64,000 nt of DNA from Telluria antibiotica (GCF_011682055.1 NZ_JAAQOM010000003.1:434001-498000), one strand, 5' to 3'; counted from the first letter of the stretch, positions 1 through 9,895 are shown. Program-made: numbers and translations. Notes: a model not told the origin generated them from the letters alone.

Positions 1-6
1 TAAGCG

Positions 7-627
7 ATGGAACTCAAGCTCCTGAATGAGCAAGGTCAAGCTGGCGCCGCAGTCAACGCCGCCGACACCGTGTTCGGCCGTGATTACAACGAAGCCCTGA
101 TCCACCAGATCGTGGTCGCCTACGCCGCCAACGCGCGCTCGGGCAACCGCAAGCAGAAGGATCGTGAAGAAGTCTCCCACACGACCAAGAAGCCGTGGCG
201 TCAAAAAGGTACGGGCCGCGCTCGTGCCGGTATGTCGTCGTCGCCGCTGTGGCGCGGTGGTGGTCGTATCTTCCCGAACTCGCCGGACGAGAACTTCTCG
301 CACAAGGTCAACAAGAAGATGCATCGCGCAGGTATCTGCTCGATCTTCTCGCAGCTGGCCCGCGAAGACCGCCTGAACGTCATCGAGAACCTGACCGTCG
401 AAGCACCGAAGACCAAGCTGCTGTCGCAAAAGCTGCAGGGCATGGGTCTGGACTCGGTCCTGGTGATCACCGACACCATCGATGAAAACCTGCTGCTGGC
501 ATCGCGCAACCTGCCGAACGTGCTGGTTGTCGAGCCGAAGCATGCCGACCCGATGTCGCTGGTGTTCTACAAGAAAGTCCTGGTCACCAAAGCTGCTCTG
601 GCCAAGATCGAGGAGATGTACGCATGA
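7..627 (+). CDS. rplD: 50S ribosomal protein L4
   Basis: Large-subunit protein L4 (206 aa; 201 in E. coli). The conserved core with [15 protein letters not shown] around residues 58-72 and the long basic loop that enters the exit tunnel are present. In E. coli L4 also represses its own S10 operon through the leader, which would lie upstream of this window. The TAA at bases 1-3 is probably the end of rplC, as expected from the S10 order rplC-rplD-rplW. The ATG of rplW overlaps the stop codon as ATGA, so the two are probably translationally coupled. Confidence 0.97.
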   Translation: MELKLLNEQGQAGAAVNAADTVFGRDYNEALIHQIVVAYAANARSGNRKQKDREEVSHTTKKPWRQKGTGRARAGMSSSPLWRGGGRIFPNSPDENFSHKVNKKMHRAGICSIFSQLAREDRLNVIENLTVEAPKTKLLSQKLQGMGLDSVLVITDTIDENLLLASRNLPNVLVVEPKHADPMSLVFYKKVLVTKAALAKIEEMYA

Positions 628-941
628 GCGCCGCAATCAAATTCAGCGAAGAGCGCCTGATGAAGGTGCTGCTGGCTCCGGTCATTTCCGAAAAGGCGAC
701 CTTCGTCGCGGAAAAGAACGAACAGATCGTGTTCAAGGTCCTGCCGGACGCGACCAAGCCGGAAATCAAAGCCGCCGTCGAGCTGCTGTTCAAAGTCGAA
801 GTGGAATCGGTGCAGACCGTGAACCGCGAAGGCAAGCAGAAGCGTTCGGGCCGTTTCACCGGTCGTCGCAACCACACCAAGCGCGCTTTCGTGGCCCTGA
901 AGCCGGGCCAGGAAATCAATTTTGTCGAGGAGGCTAAATAA
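624..941 (+). CDS. rplW: 50S ribosomal protein L23
   Basis: Large-subunit protein L23 (105 aa; about 100 in E. coli), which sits at the tunnel exit and docks trigger factor and SRP. The start chosen is the ATG overlapping the rplD stop; the next ATG (residue 13, [12 protein letters not shown]) would also give a plausible protein and is closer to the E. coli N-terminus, so the first 12 residues are less certain. The conserved PVISEKAT and the C-terminal [10 protein letters not shown] are visible. Its stop overlaps the rplB start by one base. Confidence 0.96.
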   Translation: MSAAIKFSEERLMKVLLAPVISEKATFVAEKNEQIVFKVLPDATKPEIKAAVELLFKVEVESVQTVNREGKQKRSGRFTGRRNHTKRAFVALKPGQEINFVEEAK

Positions 942-1768
942 TGGCACTCGTTAAGATGAAGCCAACCTCCCCAGGCCGCCGCGGCATGGTGAAGGTTGTG
1001 AACGCCGACCTGTACAAGGGTCGTCCGTTCGCAGCCCTGGTTGAGAAGAAATCGAAGACCGCTGGCCGTAACAACAACGGTCACATCACGACCCGCCACA
1101 TCGGCGGTGGTCACAAGCACCACTACCGCGTGGTCGACTTCAAGCGCAACAAGGACGGTATTCCGGCCAAGGTCGAGCGCATCGAGTACGACCCGAACCG
1201 CACGGCGCACATCGCTCTGGTGTGCTACGCCGACGGTCACCGCGCGTACATCATCGCCACCAAGGGCATGTCCGTGGGCGACACCGTCATGAACGGCTCG
1301 GAAGCGCCGATCAAGTCGGGTAACTGCTTGCCGATCCGTAACATCCCGGTCGGTACCACGATGCACTGCGTCGAAATGCTGCCGGGTAAGGGTGCTCAGA
1401 TGGCCCGTACCGCAGGCGCCGGCGTCGTGCTGATGGCTCGCGAAGGCACCTACGCTCAGGTTCGCCTGCGCTCGGGTGAAGTGCGCCGCGTGCACATCGA
1501 GTGCCGCGCAACGGTTGGCGAAGTCGGCAACGGCGAGCACAACCTGCGCAAGATCGGTAAAGCCGGTGCAATGCGCTGGCGCGGTGTCCGTCCGACCGTT
1601 CGCGGTGTCGTCATGAACCCGATCGACCACCCGCACGGTGGTGGTGAAGGTCGTACGGCTGCCGGTCGTCACCCGGTGTCGCCATGGGGCCAGCAGACGA
1701 AGGGCAAGAAGACGCGTTCGAACAAGCGCACGTCGTCGATGATCGTCTCGCGCCGCGGCAAGAAATAA
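941..1768 (+). CDS. rplB: 50S ribosomal protein L2
   Basis: L2 (275 aa; 273 in E. coli) is needed for subunit joining and peptidyl transferase assembly. The OB-fold and SH3-like core are full length, and the conserved C-terminal [13 protein letters not shown] near residues 226-238 carries the functionally important histidine. The ATG at 941 shares a base with the rplW stop and follows the Shine-Dalgarno-like GAGGAG within the rplW end. Its place between rplW and rpsS is the standard S10 operon order. Confidence 0.97.
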   Translation: MALVKMKPTSPGRRGMVKVVNADLYKGRPFAALVEKKSKTAGRNNNGHITTRHIGGGHKHHYRVVDFKRNKDGIPAKVERIEYDPNRTAHIALVCYADGHRAYIIATKGMSVGDTVMNGSEAPIKSGNCLPIRNIPVGTTMHCVEMLPGKGAQMARTAGAGVVLMAREGTYAQVRLRSGEVRRVHIECRATVGEVGNGEHNLRKIGKAGAMRWRGVRPTVRGVVMNPIDHPHGGGEGRTAAGRHPVSPWGQQTKGKKTRSNKRTSSMIVSRRGKK

Positions 1769-1777
1769 GGATAAGAC

Positions 1778-2053
1778 ATGACTCGTTCATTGAAAAAAGG
1801 GCCGTTCATTGACGCCCACCTGGTGAAAAAAGTCGAAGCCGCGCAAGCGAACAAAGACAAGAAGCCAGTCAAAACCTGGTCGCGCCGCTCGACGATCACC
1901 CCGGACTTCATCGGTCTGACGATCGCCGTCCACAACGGTAAAGTGCACGTGCCGGTGTACGTGTCCGAGAACATGGTGGGTCACAAGCTGGGCGAATTCG
2001 CCCTGACCCGCACGTTCAAGGGCCACGCCGCTGACAAGAAGGCGAAGAAATAA
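1778..2053 (+). CDS. rpsS: 30S ribosomal protein S19
   Basis: S19 (91 aa; 92 in E. coli) binds 16S rRNA in the head of the small subunit with S13. The N-terminal [12 protein letters not shown] and internal [20 protein letters not shown] sequence are diagnostic. It starts 9 bp after rplB behind an AAGGATAAG ribosome-binding region, and its stop TAA overlaps the ATG of rplV by one base (TAATGG). Confidence 0.97.
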   Translation: MTRSLKKGPFIDAHLVKKVEAAQANKDKKPVKTWSRRSTITPDFIGLTIAVHNGKVHVPVYVSENMVGHKLGEFALTRTFKGHAADKKAKK

Positions 2054-2382
2054 TGGAAACTAAAGCTATCCTCAAGGGCGTCCGCCTGTCGGAACAGAAA
2101 GGCCGCCTCGTCGCCGATCTGATCCGCGGCAAGAAAGTCGACGCCGCGCTGAACATCCTGCAGTTCAGCCCGAAGAAAGGCGCGACCATCATCAAGAAAG
2201 TGCTGGAGTCCGCAATCGCGAACGCCGAGCACAACGATGGTGCCGACATCGACGAACTGAAGGTCGTTCAGATCTATGTCGAAAAGGGCCCGATCCTGAA
2301 GCGCTTTACGGCACGTGCCAAAGGCCGCGGTGATCGCATTTCGAAACAATCCTGTCACATCTTCGTGACTGTCGGTAACTAA
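2053..2382 (+). CDS. rplV: 50S ribosomal protein L22
   Basis: L22 (109 aa; 110 in E. coli) lines the peptide exit tunnel; its extended beta hairpin is a known site of macrolide resistance changes. The hairpin segment with [19 protein letters not shown] (about residues 79-97) and the C-terminal HIFVTVGN are seen. It is coupled to rpsS by a one-base overlap and is followed after 11 bp by rpsC. Confidence 0.97.
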   Translation: METKAILKGVRLSEQKGRLVADLIRGKKVDAALNILQFSPKKGATIIKKVLESAIANAEHNDGADIDELKVVQIYVEKGPILKRFTARAKGRGDRISKQSCHIFVTVGN

Positions 2383-2393
2383 GGAGTCACACG

Positions 2394-3188
2394 ATGGGTC
2401 AGAAAATCCACCCAACCGGCTTCCGCCTGGCGGTCACCCGTAACTGGGCATCGCGCTGGTACGCTGGCAACGGCAACTTTGCCGACATGCTGAAGGAAGA
2501 CCTGGAAGCTCGCGCTTTCCTGAAGAAGAAACTGAAGAACGCCTCCGTCGGTCGCATCGTCATCGAGCGCCCGGCCAAGAACGCGCGCTTCACGATCTAC
2601 TCGTCGCGTCCGGGCGTCGTCATCGGCAAGAAGGGCGAAGACATCGAAGTCCTGAAGTCGTCGCTGACGAAGATCATGGGCGTGCCCGTGCACGTCAATA
2701 TCGAAGAGATCCGCAAGCCGGAAATCGACTCGCAGCTGATCGCCGACTCGATCGCCCAGCAGCTCGAAAAACGTATCATGTTCCGTCGCGCCATGAAGCG
2801 CGCGATGCAGAACGCGATGCGCCTGGGCGCTGTCGGCATCAAGATCATGTCGTCGGGCCGCCTGAACGGCATCGAGATCGCACGTACCGAATGGTACCGC
2901 GAAGGCCGTGTGCCCCTGCACACCCTGCGCGCCGACATCGACTACGGCACCAGCGAAGCCTCGACCACGTACGGCATCATCGGCGTGAAAGTCTGGGTTT
3001 ACAAAGGCGACCGTTCGCCGACCGGCGAAGCACCGGTGATCGACGTGCCGGCCGACGAGAAAAAGCCGCGCGGTCCGCGTCGTGACGACGGCAAACCGGC
3101 TGGCCGTGGCCGCCCGGGCGCCAAGCCAGGTACCGCACCCGCAGGCCGCCGTGCTGCCAAGCCGGCCGCTGAGAAAGCAGGAGAATAA
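2394..3188 (+). CDS. rpsC: 30S ribosomal protein S3 with extended C-terminal tail
   Basis: S3 (264 aa) forms part of the mRNA entry channel. The KH domain motif [11 protein letters not shown] near residues 74-84 is present and the first 210 residues look standard. E. coli S3 has 233 residues, so this one carries about 30 extra residues: a low-complexity tail rich in Pro, Gly, Arg, Lys and Ala (for example [18 protein letters not shown]). The strong AAGGAG site lies just before the ATG at 2394. It is followed after only 2 bp by rplP. Confidence 0.96.
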   Translation: MGQKIHPTGFRLAVTRNWASRWYAGNGNFADMLKEDLEARAFLKKKLKNASVGRIVIERPAKNARFTIYSSRPGVVIGKKGEDIEVLKSSLTKIMGVPVHVNIEEIRKPEIDSQLIADSIAQQLEKRIMFRRAMKRAMQNAMRLGAVGIKIMSSGRLNGIEIARTEWYREGRVPLHTLRADIDYGTSEASTTYGIIGVKVWVYKGDRSPTGEAPVIDVPADEKKPRGPRRDDGKPAGRGRPGAKPGTAPAGRRAAKPAAEKAGE

Positions 3189-3190
3189 GC

Positions 3191-3610
3191 ATGCTGCAGC
3201 CATCCCGCAGAAAGTATCGTAAAGAGCAGAAAGGCCGCAACACCGGCATTTCGCACACCCGCGGCACCGCGGTCTCGTTCGGTGAGTTCGGCCTGAAGGC
3301 GGTTGCCCGCGGCCGTATCACCGCACGCCAGATCGAAGCTGCACGTCGTGCCATGACCCGTCACATCAAGCGTGGCGGCCGTATCTGGATCCGTATCTTC
3401 CCGGACAAGCCGATCTCGAACAAGCCGGCTGAAGTCCGTATGGGTAACGGTAAAGGTAATCCGGAGTACTACGTGGCCGAGATCCAGCCGGGCAAGGTCC
3501 TGTACGAAATGGACGGCGTCGCTGAAGAACTGGCGCGCGAAGCCTTCCGCCTGGCTGCCGCCAAACTGCCGCTGGCTACGACGTTCGTCGTGCGTCAAGT
3601 CGGTCAATAA
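3191..3610 (+). CDS. rplP: 50S ribosomal protein L16
   Basis: L16 (139 aa; 136 in E. coli) contacts the A-site tRNA region near the peptidyl transferase centre. The N-terminal [17 protein letters not shown], the [21 protein letters not shown] segment and the substrate arginine region of the oxygenase YcfD (around [13 protein letters not shown]) are conserved. It lies 2 bp after rpsC and 12 bp before rpmC, as in other proteobacterial S10 operons. Confidence 0.97.
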   Translation: MLQPSRRKYRKEQKGRNTGISHTRGTAVSFGEFGLKAVARGRITARQIEAARRAMTRHIKRGGRIWIRIFPDKPISNKPAEVRMGNGKGNPEYYVAEIQPGKVLYEMDGVAEELAREAFRLAAAKLPLATTFVVRQVGQ

Positions 3611-3622
3611 CAGGAGTTAAGA

Positions 3623-3814
3623 ATGAAAGCAACGGAACTCCGCGGCAAGGACCAGGCAGCTCTGCAACAAGAGCTGAATGAGCTGCTGAAGGCACAGTTC
3701 GGCCTGCGCATGCAAATCGCTACGCAGCAACTGACGAACACTGCCCAGCTCAAGAAGGTGCGCCGCGATATCGCGCGTGTCAAGACTGTGATGACCCAGA
3801 AGGATGCCAAATGA
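3623..3814 (+). CDS. rpmC: 50S ribosomal protein L29
   Basis: L29 (63 aa, the E. coli length) is a helical-hairpin protein near the tunnel exit next to L23. [10 protein letters not shown] at the N-terminus, the coiled-coil middle with [14 protein letters not shown] and the final [11 protein letters not shown] identify it. A CAGGAG ribosome-binding site precedes the ATG. Its last codons overlap the rpsQ start as ATGA. Confidence 0.96.
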   Translation: MKATELRGKDQAALQQELNELLKAQFGLRMQIATQQLTNTAQLKKVRRDIARVKTVMTQKDAK

Positions 3815-4083
3815 ACGACACCACTAAAACGGCGCTGAAGCGTACGCTGGTCGGCAAGGTCGTGTCCGACAAAATGGACAAGACGGTGACCGTGCTGGTT
3901 GAGCGTCACGTCAAGCACCCGCTGTACGGCAAGATCATCGTGCGCTCGAACAAGTATCACGCGCACGACGAGACCAACCAGGCCAAGACCGGCGACACGG
4001 TCGAGATCATGGAAGGTCGCCCGATCTCGAAGACGAAGGCTTGGACCCTGACCAAAGTTGTGCAGGTCGCTCAGGTTCTCTGA
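3811..4083 (+). CDS. rpsQ: 30S ribosomal protein S17
   Basis: S17 (90 aa; 84 in E. coli) is a primary 16S rRNA-binding OB-fold protein. The [20 protein letters not shown] and HPLYGKI segments are diagnostic. It overlaps rpmC by 4 bp. It is the last gene of the S10 operon here; a 356-bp gap with a structured repeat and a probable promoter separates it from rplN. Confidence 0.96.
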   Translation: MNDTTKTALKRTLVGKVVSDKMDKTVTVLVERHVKHPLYGKIIVRSNKYHAHDETNQAKTGDTVEIMEGRPISKTKAWTLTKVVQVAQVL

Positions 4084-4093
4084 TCCTAAAAAC

Positions 4094-4211
4094 GGAGCCT
4101 TGTAAAACCGTAGCGAGCGGAAGCAGTGTTGGTCGAGAAGCGCAGCCGTACGGATGTACGGTGAGCATCGCAGGCCGACAATGCGACGCGTAGTAGGTTT
4201 TACAACGCTCC
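4094..4211 (+). repeat. 118-bp near-palindromic structured element between rpsQ and rplN
   Basis: The outer arms 4094-4109 and 4196-4211 are inverted repeats matching at 15 of 16 positions (GGAGCCTTGTAAAACC and GGTTTTACAACGCTCC). Inside lie further complementary pieces: a perfect hairpin CCGTAC-GGAT-GTACGG at 4147-4162 and flanking TGTTGGTC/GGCCGACA that pair with two wobbles. As RNA it would fold into a long branched stem. It has no coding capacity. From memory, similar sequences recur between genes in Oxalobacteraceae, but only one copy is in this window. It could be a mobile palindromic repeat or a processing or attenuation element. Confidence 0.7.
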
Positions 4212-4224
4212 AAAAAAATTAGTC

Positions 4225-4260
4225 TTGCGTGGCCCGCTGGTATGTGGAATACTAGCGGGC
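4225..4260 (+). promoter_or_regulatory. Probable sigma-70 promoter overlapping a hairpin, upstream of rplN
   Basis: TTGCGT at 4225-4230 and AATACT at 4248-4253 are separated by 17 bp, a good sigma-70 match. The same DNA contains an inverted repeat, GCCCGCTGGTAT at 4232-4243 and ATACTAGCGGGC at 4249-4260, with one mismatch; it is followed by TTCGTT rather than a clean T run, so it could be a weak terminator for rpsQ or an operator. Initiation here would give rplN a leader of about 175 nt. In the rest of the leader (4261-4439) I see no gene. Confidence 0.5.
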
Positions 4261-4439
4261 TTCGTTCATGTGTTGCCGCAGTTTGTCCTTCGGTAACTGC
4301 GGCCTGCAACGAAGCATTGGAAAGTCCAATCACCCAAACGTATGCGCTCGCAATGAGCGTGGACGGCGGGACCAAGACTGACCGCAGGCCTACGGTTTTC
4401 CGTGGGGTTTCTTCGGCTTAAGTTGGGAAAGAAAATATC

Positions 4440-4808
4440 ATGATTCAAACCGAAAGCCGGCTCGAAGTGGCCGACAATACCGGTGCAAAAGAAGTTCTGT
4501 GCATCAAGGTATTGGGCGGCTCCAAACGCCGTTACGCCAGCATTGGCGACGTGATCAAAGTCACCGTGAAGCAGGCTGCTCCGCGCGGCCGCGTCAAGAA
4601 AGGTGAAATCTACAACGCCGTGGTCGTGCGTACCGCTAAAGGTGTGCGCCGCCAGGACGGCTCCCTGGTGAAGTTCGACGGCAACGCCGCCGTCCTGCTG
4701 AACAACAAGCTGGAGCCGATCGGTACCCGCATCTTTGGACCGGTGACGCGCGAACTGCGCACCGAAAAGTTCATGAAGATCGTGTCCCTGGCACCTGAAG
4801 TTCTGTAA
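4440..4808 (+). CDS. rplN: 50S ribosomal protein L14
   Basis: L14 (122 aa; 123 in E. coli) is a universally conserved beta-barrel protein at the subunit interface that binds the silencing factor RsfS. The start [18 protein letters not shown], the central [17 protein letters not shown] and the C-terminal [10 protein letters not shown] are diagnostic. It is the first gene of the spc operon. The ATG follows GGGAAAGAAAATATC, an AG-rich ribosome-binding region. Confidence 0.97.
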   Translation: MIQTESRLEVADNTGAKEVLCIKVLGGSKRRYASIGDVIKVTVKQAAPRGRVKKGEIYNAVVVRTAKGVRRQDGSLVKFDGNAAVLLNNKLEPIGTRIFGPVTRELRTEKFMKIVSLAPEVL

Positions 4809-4818
4809 GGGAGTCGCA

Positions 4819-5133
4819 ATGGATAAGATTCGTAAAAACGACGAAGTCATCGTTCTGGCCGGTAAAGACAAGGGCAAGCGCGGTGTCGTTCAGCAGCGAG
4901 TAGATGCTGAGCACGTCATCGTCGAAGGCGTGAACGTGGCCAAGAAGGCCGTCAAGCCGAACCCGATGACCGGCGTAACTGGTGGTATCGTCGACAAGAC
5001 CATGCCGATTCACGTGTCGAACGTCGCGCTGTTCAACGCAGCGACCGGCAAGGCTGATCGCGTTGGCTTCAAAGATGTGGATGGTAAAAAAGTCCGCGTC
5101 TTCAAGTCGAACGGCGAAGTAGTGAAAGGGTAA
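4819..5133 (+). CDS. rplX: 50S ribosomal protein L24
   Basis: L24 (104 aa, the E. coli length) starts assembly of the large subunit. The KOW motif is at the N-terminus ([18 protein letters not shown], residues about 6-23) and [16 protein letters not shown] follows. An AGGGAG ribosome-binding site lies before the ATG; the gene is 10 bp after rplN and 6 bp before rplE. Confidence 0.97.
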   Translation: MDKIRKNDEVIVLAGKDKGKRGVVQQRVDAEHVIVEGVNVAKKAVKPNPMTGVTGGIVDKTMPIHVSNVALFNAATGKADRVGFKDVDGKKVRVFKSNGEVVKG

Positions 5134-5139
5134 TTAGAA

Positions 5140-5679
5140 ATGGCCCGTCTCCAACAACTGTACAAAGACAAAGTCGTTGCCGAACTGACCGAAAAATTCG
5201 GTTACAAGTCGGTGATGGAAGTGCCGCGCCTGACCAAGATCACCCTGAACATGGGTCTGTCGGAAGCCGTCGCGGACAAGAAGATCATCGAGCACGCAAC
5301 CGGCGACCTGACAAAGATCGCTGGCCAGAAGCCGGTCGTGACCAAGGCTCGCAAGGCAATCGCAGGTTTCAAGATCCGCGAAGGCTACCCGATCGGCACG
5401 ATGGTGACCCTGCGTGGCGCCCGCATGTACGAATTCCTGGATCGTTTCATCACCGTGGCCCTGCCGCGCGTGCGTGACTTCCGTGGCGTCAGCGGCAAAT
5501 CGTTCGACGGTCGCGGCAACTACAACATCGGCGTCAAAGAGCAGATCATCTTCCCGGAAATCGATTACGACAAGATCGATGCGCTGCGTGGCATGAACAT
5601 CTCGATCACCACGACCGCTAAGACCGACGAAGAAGCCAAAGCGCTGCTCGCCGCATTCAAATTCCCGTTCCGGAACTAA
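5140..5679 (+). CDS. rplE: 50S ribosomal protein L5
   Basis: L5 (179 aa, the E. coli length) binds 5S rRNA and contacts P-site tRNA. The conserved [15 protein letters not shown] (residues 27-41), [16 protein letters not shown] and [16 protein letters not shown] segments are all present. In E. coli the S8 repressor site lies at the start of this gene; I could not establish the matching RNA fold here. It is 4 bp upstream of rpsN. Confidence 0.97.
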   Translation: MARLQQLYKDKVVAELTEKFGYKSVMEVPRLTKITLNMGLSEAVADKKIIEHATGDLTKIAGQKPVVTKARKAIAGFKIREGYPIGTMVTLRGARMYEFLDRFITVALPRVRDFRGVSGKSFDGRGNYNIGVKEQIIFPEIDYDKIDALRGMNISITTTAKTDEEAKALLAAFKFPFRN

Positions 5680-5683
5680 GAAC

Positions 5684-5989
5684 ATGGCAAAACTTGCACT
5701 GATTAACCGCGAACAGAAGCGTGCAGACCTGGTGGAGAAATTCGCCGCAAAGCGTGCCGCTCTGAAAGCAATCATCGACGACCAGTCGAAGACCGAAGAA
5801 GAGCGTTACGAAGCACGCCTGAAGCTGCAGGCCCTGCCGCGTAACTCGGCCCCGTCGCGTCAGCGTAACCGCTGCGCCATCACCGGCCGTCCGCGTGGCA
5901 CTTTCCGTAAATTCGGTCTGGCCCGTACCAAACTCCGCGAATTCGCCATGAAAGGCGAAATCCCGGGTATGACCAAAGCTAGCTGGTAA
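5684..5989 (+). CDS. rpsN: 30S ribosomal protein S14 (zinc-free type)
   Basis: S14 (101 aa, the E. coli length) belongs to the long form without the CXXC zinc motifs: it keeps only one cysteine, in [11 protein letters not shown] (about residues 63-73), so zinc-dependent regulation is not expected. The C-terminal [13 protein letters not shown] is typical. It lies between rplE and rpsH in normal spc order. Confidence 0.97.
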   Translation: MAKLALINREQKRADLVEKFAAKRAALKAIIDDQSKTEEERYEARLKLQALPRNSAPSRQRNRCAITGRPRGTFRKFGLARTKLREFAMKGEIPGMTKASW

Positions 5990-6003
5990 TAGGAGAATAA
6001 GCA

Positions 6004-6399
6004 ATGAGTATGAGCGATCCTATCGCCGATATGCTGACCCGTATTCGCAACGCGCAAGGCGTGCAGAAGACCACCGTCGAAATGCCGTCGTCGAAGCTGA
6101 AAGTTGCGATTGCCAACGTCCTGAAGGACGAGGGTTACATCGAAGATTACGCCGTGTCCACCGAAGGTGGCAAGGCTGAACTGAAAATCGGTTTGAAGTA
6201 CTACGTCGGCCGCCCGGTTATCGAGCGCATCGAGCGCGTCTCCCGTCCTGGCCTGCGCATCTACAAGGGCAAAGACGAGATCCCTCAGGTCATGAACGGC
6301 CTGGGCGTGGCGATCGTCTCGACCCCGAAGGGTGTGATGACCGACCGCAAAGCACGCGCTACCGGTGTCGGTGGCGAAGTGATTTGCTACGTGGCTTAA
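6004..6399 (+). CDS. rpsH: 30S ribosomal protein S8
   Basis: S8 (131 aa; 130 in E. coli) is a primary 16S rRNA binder and the spc operon translational repressor in E. coli. The ATG at 6004 is 8 nt after AGGAG; a second ATG two codons on ([14 protein letters not shown]) is closer to the usual N-terminus and also possible. The C-terminal [21 protein letters not shown] with the rRNA-binding residues is intact. Confidence 0.97.
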   Translation: MSMSDPIADMLTRIRNAQGVQKTTVEMPSSKLKVAIANVLKDEGYIEDYAVSTEGGKAELKIGLKYYVGRPVIERIERVSRPGLRIYKGKDEIPQVMNGLGVAIVSTPKGVMTDRKARATGVGGEVICYVA

Positions 6400-6409
6400 G
6401 GAGTAGACG

Positions 6410-6943
6410 ATGTCTCGAGTAGCTAAGATGCCAATCGCCGTCCCGGCCGGTACCGATGTCGCGATCAACGCGTCGTCGATCACCGTCAAGGGCCCGCTGG
6501 GCACCCTGACCCAGCCGCTGAACGGTCTGGTCAAAGTGGAAAACAACAACGGCACGCTGTCGTTCGACGTGATCGACGATTCCCGCGAATCGAACGCCAT
6601 GTCGGGCACCCTGCGTGCTCTGGTGAACAACATGGTGACCGGTGTCACCAAAGGTTTCGAAAAGCGCCTGACCCTGGTCGGCGTGGGTTACAAGGCTGCC
6701 GTCCAAGGCAACGCCCTGAACCTGTCGCTGGGCTTCTCGCACCCTGTGCTGCACGCGATGCCGGAAGGCGTCACCGCAGCAACCCCGACCCCGACCGAGA
6801 TCCTGATCAAGGGTATCGATCGTCAAAAGGTCGGCCAGGTTGCCGCAGAAGTGCGCGCTTACCGCTCGCCTGAGCCGTACAAAGGCAAGGGTGTCCGTTA
6901 TGCGGACGAAGTGGTGAAGCTTAAAGAAACCAAGAAGAAATAA
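6410..6943 (+). CDS. rplF: 50S ribosomal protein L6
   Basis: L6 (177 aa, the E. coli length) consists of two similar alpha/beta domains and lies by the factor-binding centre. [16 protein letters not shown] at the start and the signature [14 protein letters not shown] near residues 153-166 identify it. The AAGGAG site lies 7 nt before the ATG. It follows rpsH by 10 bp and precedes rplR by 12 bp. Confidence 0.97.
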   Translation: MSRVAKMPIAVPAGTDVAINASSITVKGPLGTLTQPLNGLVKVENNNGTLSFDVIDDSRESNAMSGTLRALVNNMVTGVTKGFEKRLTLVGVGYKAAVQGNALNLSLGFSHPVLHAMPEGVTAATPTPTEILIKGIDRQKVGQVAAEVRAYRSPEPYKGKGVRYADEVVKLKETKKK

Positions 6944-6955
6944 TCGGAGCTGACG

Positions 6956-7318
6956 ATGGACAAGAAAGAATCGCGTCTGCGTCGCGGACGCCAAACCCGC
7001 ATCAAGATCGCGCAGCTGGGCGTGAACCGCCTGTCGGTGCATCGCACCAACCTGCACATCTATGCGAACCTGATCAGCCCGGATGCGAAGGTCCTGGTTT
7101 CGGCTTCGACGCTGGAAGCAGAAGTGCGCGCCGAACTGGCTGGCAAGACCGGTGTGGGCGGCAACGTCGCCGCCGCTGCCCTGGTTGGCAAGCGCGTCGC
7201 AGAAAAAGCACTGAAAGCAGGGATCACCGAAGTCGCATTCGACCGTTCGGGTTTCCGTTACCACGGCCGTGTGAAGGCGCTGGCAGAAGCCGCGCGCGAA
7301 GCTGGTCTGAAGTTCTAA
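6956..7318 (+). CDS. rplR: 50S ribosomal protein L18
   Basis: L18 (120 aa; 117 in E. coli) binds 5S rRNA together with L5 and L25, the last of which is also encoded in this window (rplY). The Arg/Lys-rich N-terminus ([12 protein letters not shown]) and the C-terminal [20 protein letters not shown] signature are present. A CGGAGC ribosome-binding site precedes the ATG. Confidence 0.97.
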   Translation: MDKKESRLRRGRQTRIKIAQLGVNRLSVHRTNLHIYANLISPDAKVLVSASTLEAEVRAELAGKTGVGGNVAAAALVGKRVAEKALKAGITEVAFDRSGFRYHGRVKALAEAAREAGLKF

Positions 7319-7330
7319 GGAAGAATCGTC

Positions 7331-7849
7331 ATGGCAAAAATGCAAGCGAAAATGGCAAGCGACAAGCCGGATGATGGCATGCGCGAGAAAATGATCGCGA
7401 TCAACCGCGTCACGAAAGTGGTGAAGGGTGGTCGTATCATGGGTTTTGCAGCGCTGACCGTTGTCGGTGACGGCGATGGCCGCATCGGCATGGGCAAAGG
7501 CAAGTCGAAGGAAGTTCCGGTCGGCGTGCAGAAAGCGATGGAAGAAGCCCGCCGCAACCTGATCAAGGTGCCCCTCAAGAACGGCACGCTGCAGCACAGC
7601 GTCACCGGCCGCCACGGCGCGTCGTACGTGATGATGTCGCCGGCCAAGCCGGGTACCGGCGTGATCGCAGGCGGCGCAATGCGCGCAATCTTCGAAGTCA
7701 TGGGCGTGACCGACGTCGTCGCCAAGTCGACCGGTTCGTCGAACCCGTACAACCTGGTTCGCGCGACCCTCGACGGTCTGGCAAAAATGAGCACTCCGGC
7801 CGACATCGCTGCCAAGCGCGGCAAGTCGGTGGAAGAGATCCTGGGTTAA
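7331..7849 (+). CDS. rpsE: 30S ribosomal protein S5
   Basis: S5 (172 aa; 167 in E. coli) guards decoding accuracy and forms part of the mRNA entry site. The double-stranded RNA-binding-like N-terminal domain shows [20 protein letters not shown] (about residues 30-49), where spectinomycin-resistance changes occur in other species; the sequence looks wild type as far as I can tell. The C-terminal [16 protein letters not shown] is conserved. Confidence 0.97.
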   Translation: MAKMQAKMASDKPDDGMREKMIAINRVTKVVKGGRIMGFAALTVVGDGDGRIGMGKGKSKEVPVGVQKAMEEARRNLIKVPLKNGTLQHSVTGRHGASYVMMSPAKPGTGVIAGGAMRAIFEVMGVTDVVAKSTGSSNPYNLVRATLDGLAKMSTPADIAAKRGKSVEEILG

Positions 7850-7860
7850 GGGGAACAACT

Positions 7861-8040
7861 ATGGCAAACACCATCAAAGTCAAGCTGGTCAAAGGCCTGA
7901 TCGGTACCCGCCAGGATCACCGCGCCACCGTGCGCGGTCTGGGTCTGCGTCGTGTCAACTCGGTTTCCGAGCTGCAGGACACCCCGGCGATCCGCGGCAT
8001 GATCAACAAGGTCAACTACCTCGTGAAAATTGTCGACTAA
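7861..8040 (+). CDS. rpmD: 50S ribosomal protein L30
   Basis: A 59-residue reading frame, [17 protein letters not shown] to LVKIVD, equal in length to E. coli L30. The [27 protein letters not shown] core, which binds 23S rRNA, is clearly present. The ATG lies behind AAGGGGAACA, 11 bp after rpsE, and rplO follows after 27 bp, which is the conserved rpsE-rpmD-rplO order. Confidence 0.96.
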   Translation: MANTIKVKLVKGLIGTRQDHRATVRGLGLRRVNSVSELQDTPAIRGMINKVNYLVKIVD

Positions 8041-8067
8041 GCCCCGGCTTGGTCAACGGAGAAAATA

Positions 8068-8499
8068 ATGCAACTCAATACCATCCAACCCGCTGAAGGC
8101 GCGAAACACGCCAAGCGCCGCGTCGGTCGCGGTATCGGCTCGGGCCTGGGCAAGACCGCCGGCCGCGGCCACAAGGGTCAGAAATCGCGTTCGGGCGGCT
8201 TCCACAAAGTCGGCTTCGAAGGCGGTCAGATGCCTCTGCAGCGCCGTCTGCCGAAGCGTGGCTTCAAGTCGCTGAACGCTACGTTCAAGGCTGAAGTGCG
8301 TCTGTCGGACCTGAACAACCTGGCCGTCGCCGATGTCGACGTCCTGGTGCTCAAGCAAGCCGGCGTGCTGCCGGTCGTCGCTCGCGACGTGCGCGTGATC
8401 CTGTCGGGCGAAATCACCAAAGCGGTGAACCTGAAAGGCATCAAGGCAACCGCTGGCGCGAAAGCAGCGATCGAAGCAGCTGGCGGTTCGGTCGCCTAA
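8068..8499 (+). CDS. rplO: 50S ribosomal protein L15
   Basis: L15 (143 aa; 144 in E. coli) is a late-assembly protein with a long N-terminal extension. The Gly/Arg/Lys-rich [20 protein letters not shown] at about residues 18-37 and [18 protein letters not shown] are signatures. It is directly upstream of secY, as in E. coli. Confidence 0.97.
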   Translation: MQLNTIQPAEGAKHAKRRVGRGIGSGLGKTAGRGHKGQKSRSGGFHKVGFEGGQMPLQRRLPKRGFKSLNATFKAEVRLSDLNNLAVADVDVLVLKQAGVLPVVARDVRVILSGEITKAVNLKGIKATAGAKAAIEAAGGSVA

Positions 8500-8528
8500 A
8501 CGCGACCGCTGCCTGATCGGAGCAAAAA

Positions 8529-9863
8529 TTGGCGACTAATTCACAACTTGGTAAAAGTGCTGCTTCCGGCTTCCCCTGGGGCCGGTTGTGGTTCTTGCTT
8601 GGCGCGTTGGTCGTGTACCGTATCGGTGCTCACATCCCGGTCCCCGGGATTGACCCGATCGCCATGGCCCAGCTGTTCAAGCAGAACGAGGGTGGCATCC
8701 TGGGCATGTTCAACATGTTCTCGGGCGGCGCCTTGTCCCGCTTTGCCGTGTTCGCTCTTGGCATCACGCCTTACATTTCGGCTTCGATCATCATGCAGCT
8801 GGTGTCGATCGTCTCGCCGCAGATGGAGGCACTGAAGAAAGAGGGCGAGTCCGGCCGCCGCAAGATCACCCAGTACACCCGTTACTTCACGGTCGTGCTG
8901 GCTCTGTTCCAGGCGTTCGGCATCGCCGTCGCGCTCGAGGCGCAGCCTGGCCTCGTGCTCGACCCGGGCATGGGCTTCCGCCTCGTGACCGTCGTGACCC
9001 TGCTGACCGGCACCATGTTCCTCATGTGGCTGGGCGAGCAGATCACCGAGCGTGGTCTTGGCAACGGTATCTCGATCATCATTTTTGCCGGTATCGCAGC
9101 GGGTCTGCCGAACGCACTGGGTAGTCTGTTCACCCTCGTGTCGAACGGTTCGATCGGCAGCTTCTCCGCGATCATCATCGTGATTCTGGTAGCCCTGGTG
9201 ACTTACGCTGTCGTGTTCGTCGAACGCGGTCAGCGCAAGATCCTGGTGAATTACGCGAAACGCCAGGTCGGTAACAAGATTTATGGTGGCCAGACGAGCC
9301 ACCTGCCGTTGAAGCTGAACATGGCTGGTGTGATCCCGCCGATCTTCGCTTCTTCGATCATCATGTTCCCGGCCACGATCATCGACTGGTACTCGCGCGG
9401 CAAGGACGTCTCGAATCCGTTCATCGGGTTCCTGAAAGACTTCGCTGCCTCGCTGAGCCCGGGCGAACCGATCCATGCGTTGCTGTATGCGGTGGCGATC
9501 GTGTTCTTCTGCTTCTTCTATACGGCGCTGGTATTCAACAGCAAGGAAACGGCGGACAACTTGAAGAAGAGCGGCGCGTTTGTTCCGGGCATCCGTCCGG
9601 GCGAGCAGACTGCACGCTACATCGACAAGATCCTGATGCGCCTGACCCTGGCCGGTGCGGTCTATATCACGCTGGTTTGCCTGGTGCCGGAGTTCTTCCA
9701 GAGCCAGTGGAAAGTACCTTTCTACTTCGGCGGAACCTCGCTCCTGATCATCGTGGTCGTCACGATGGATTTCATGGCGCAGGTGCAGAACTACGTCATG
9801 TCGCAGCAATATGAATCGCTGCTGCGCAAGGCTAATTTCAAGGGCGGTATCCCGTCGCGTTAA
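8529..9863 (+). CDS. secY: Protein translocase subunit SecY (TTG start)
   Basis: SecY (444 aa; 443 in E. coli) is the channel of the Sec translocon in the inner membrane. Ten hydrophobic membrane segments are visible; [22 protein letters not shown] and the cytoplasmic-loop sequence with [15 protein letters not shown] are typical. The start is a TTG at 8529 with GGAG seven bases upstream; no in-frame ATG gives a full N-terminus. It is the last classical spc gene before infA and rpmJ. Confidence 0.96.
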   Translation: MATNSQLGKSAASGFPWGRLWFLLGALVVYRIGAHIPVPGIDPIAMAQLFKQNEGGILGMFNMFSGGALSRFAVFALGITPYISASIIMQLVSIVSPQMEALKKEGESGRRKITQYTRYFTVVLALFQAFGIAVALEAQPGLVLDPGMGFRLVTVVTLLTGTMFLMWLGEQITERGLGNGISIIIFAGIAAGLPNALGSLFTLVSNGSIGSFSAIIIVILVALVTYAVVFVERGQRKILVNYAKRQVGNKIYGGQTSHLPLKLNMAGVIPPIFASSIIMFPATIIDWYSRGKDVSNPFIGFLKDFAASLSPGEPIHALLYAVAIVFFCFFYTALVFNSKETADNLKKSGAFVPGIRPGEQTARYIDKILMRLTLAGAVYITLVCLVPEFFQSQWKVPFYFGGTSLLIIVVVTMDFMAQVQNYVMSQQYESLLRKANFKGGIPSR

Positions 9864-9895
9864 GCGGCTGGCGTCCCCAGGAGTGAAGAGACCGA

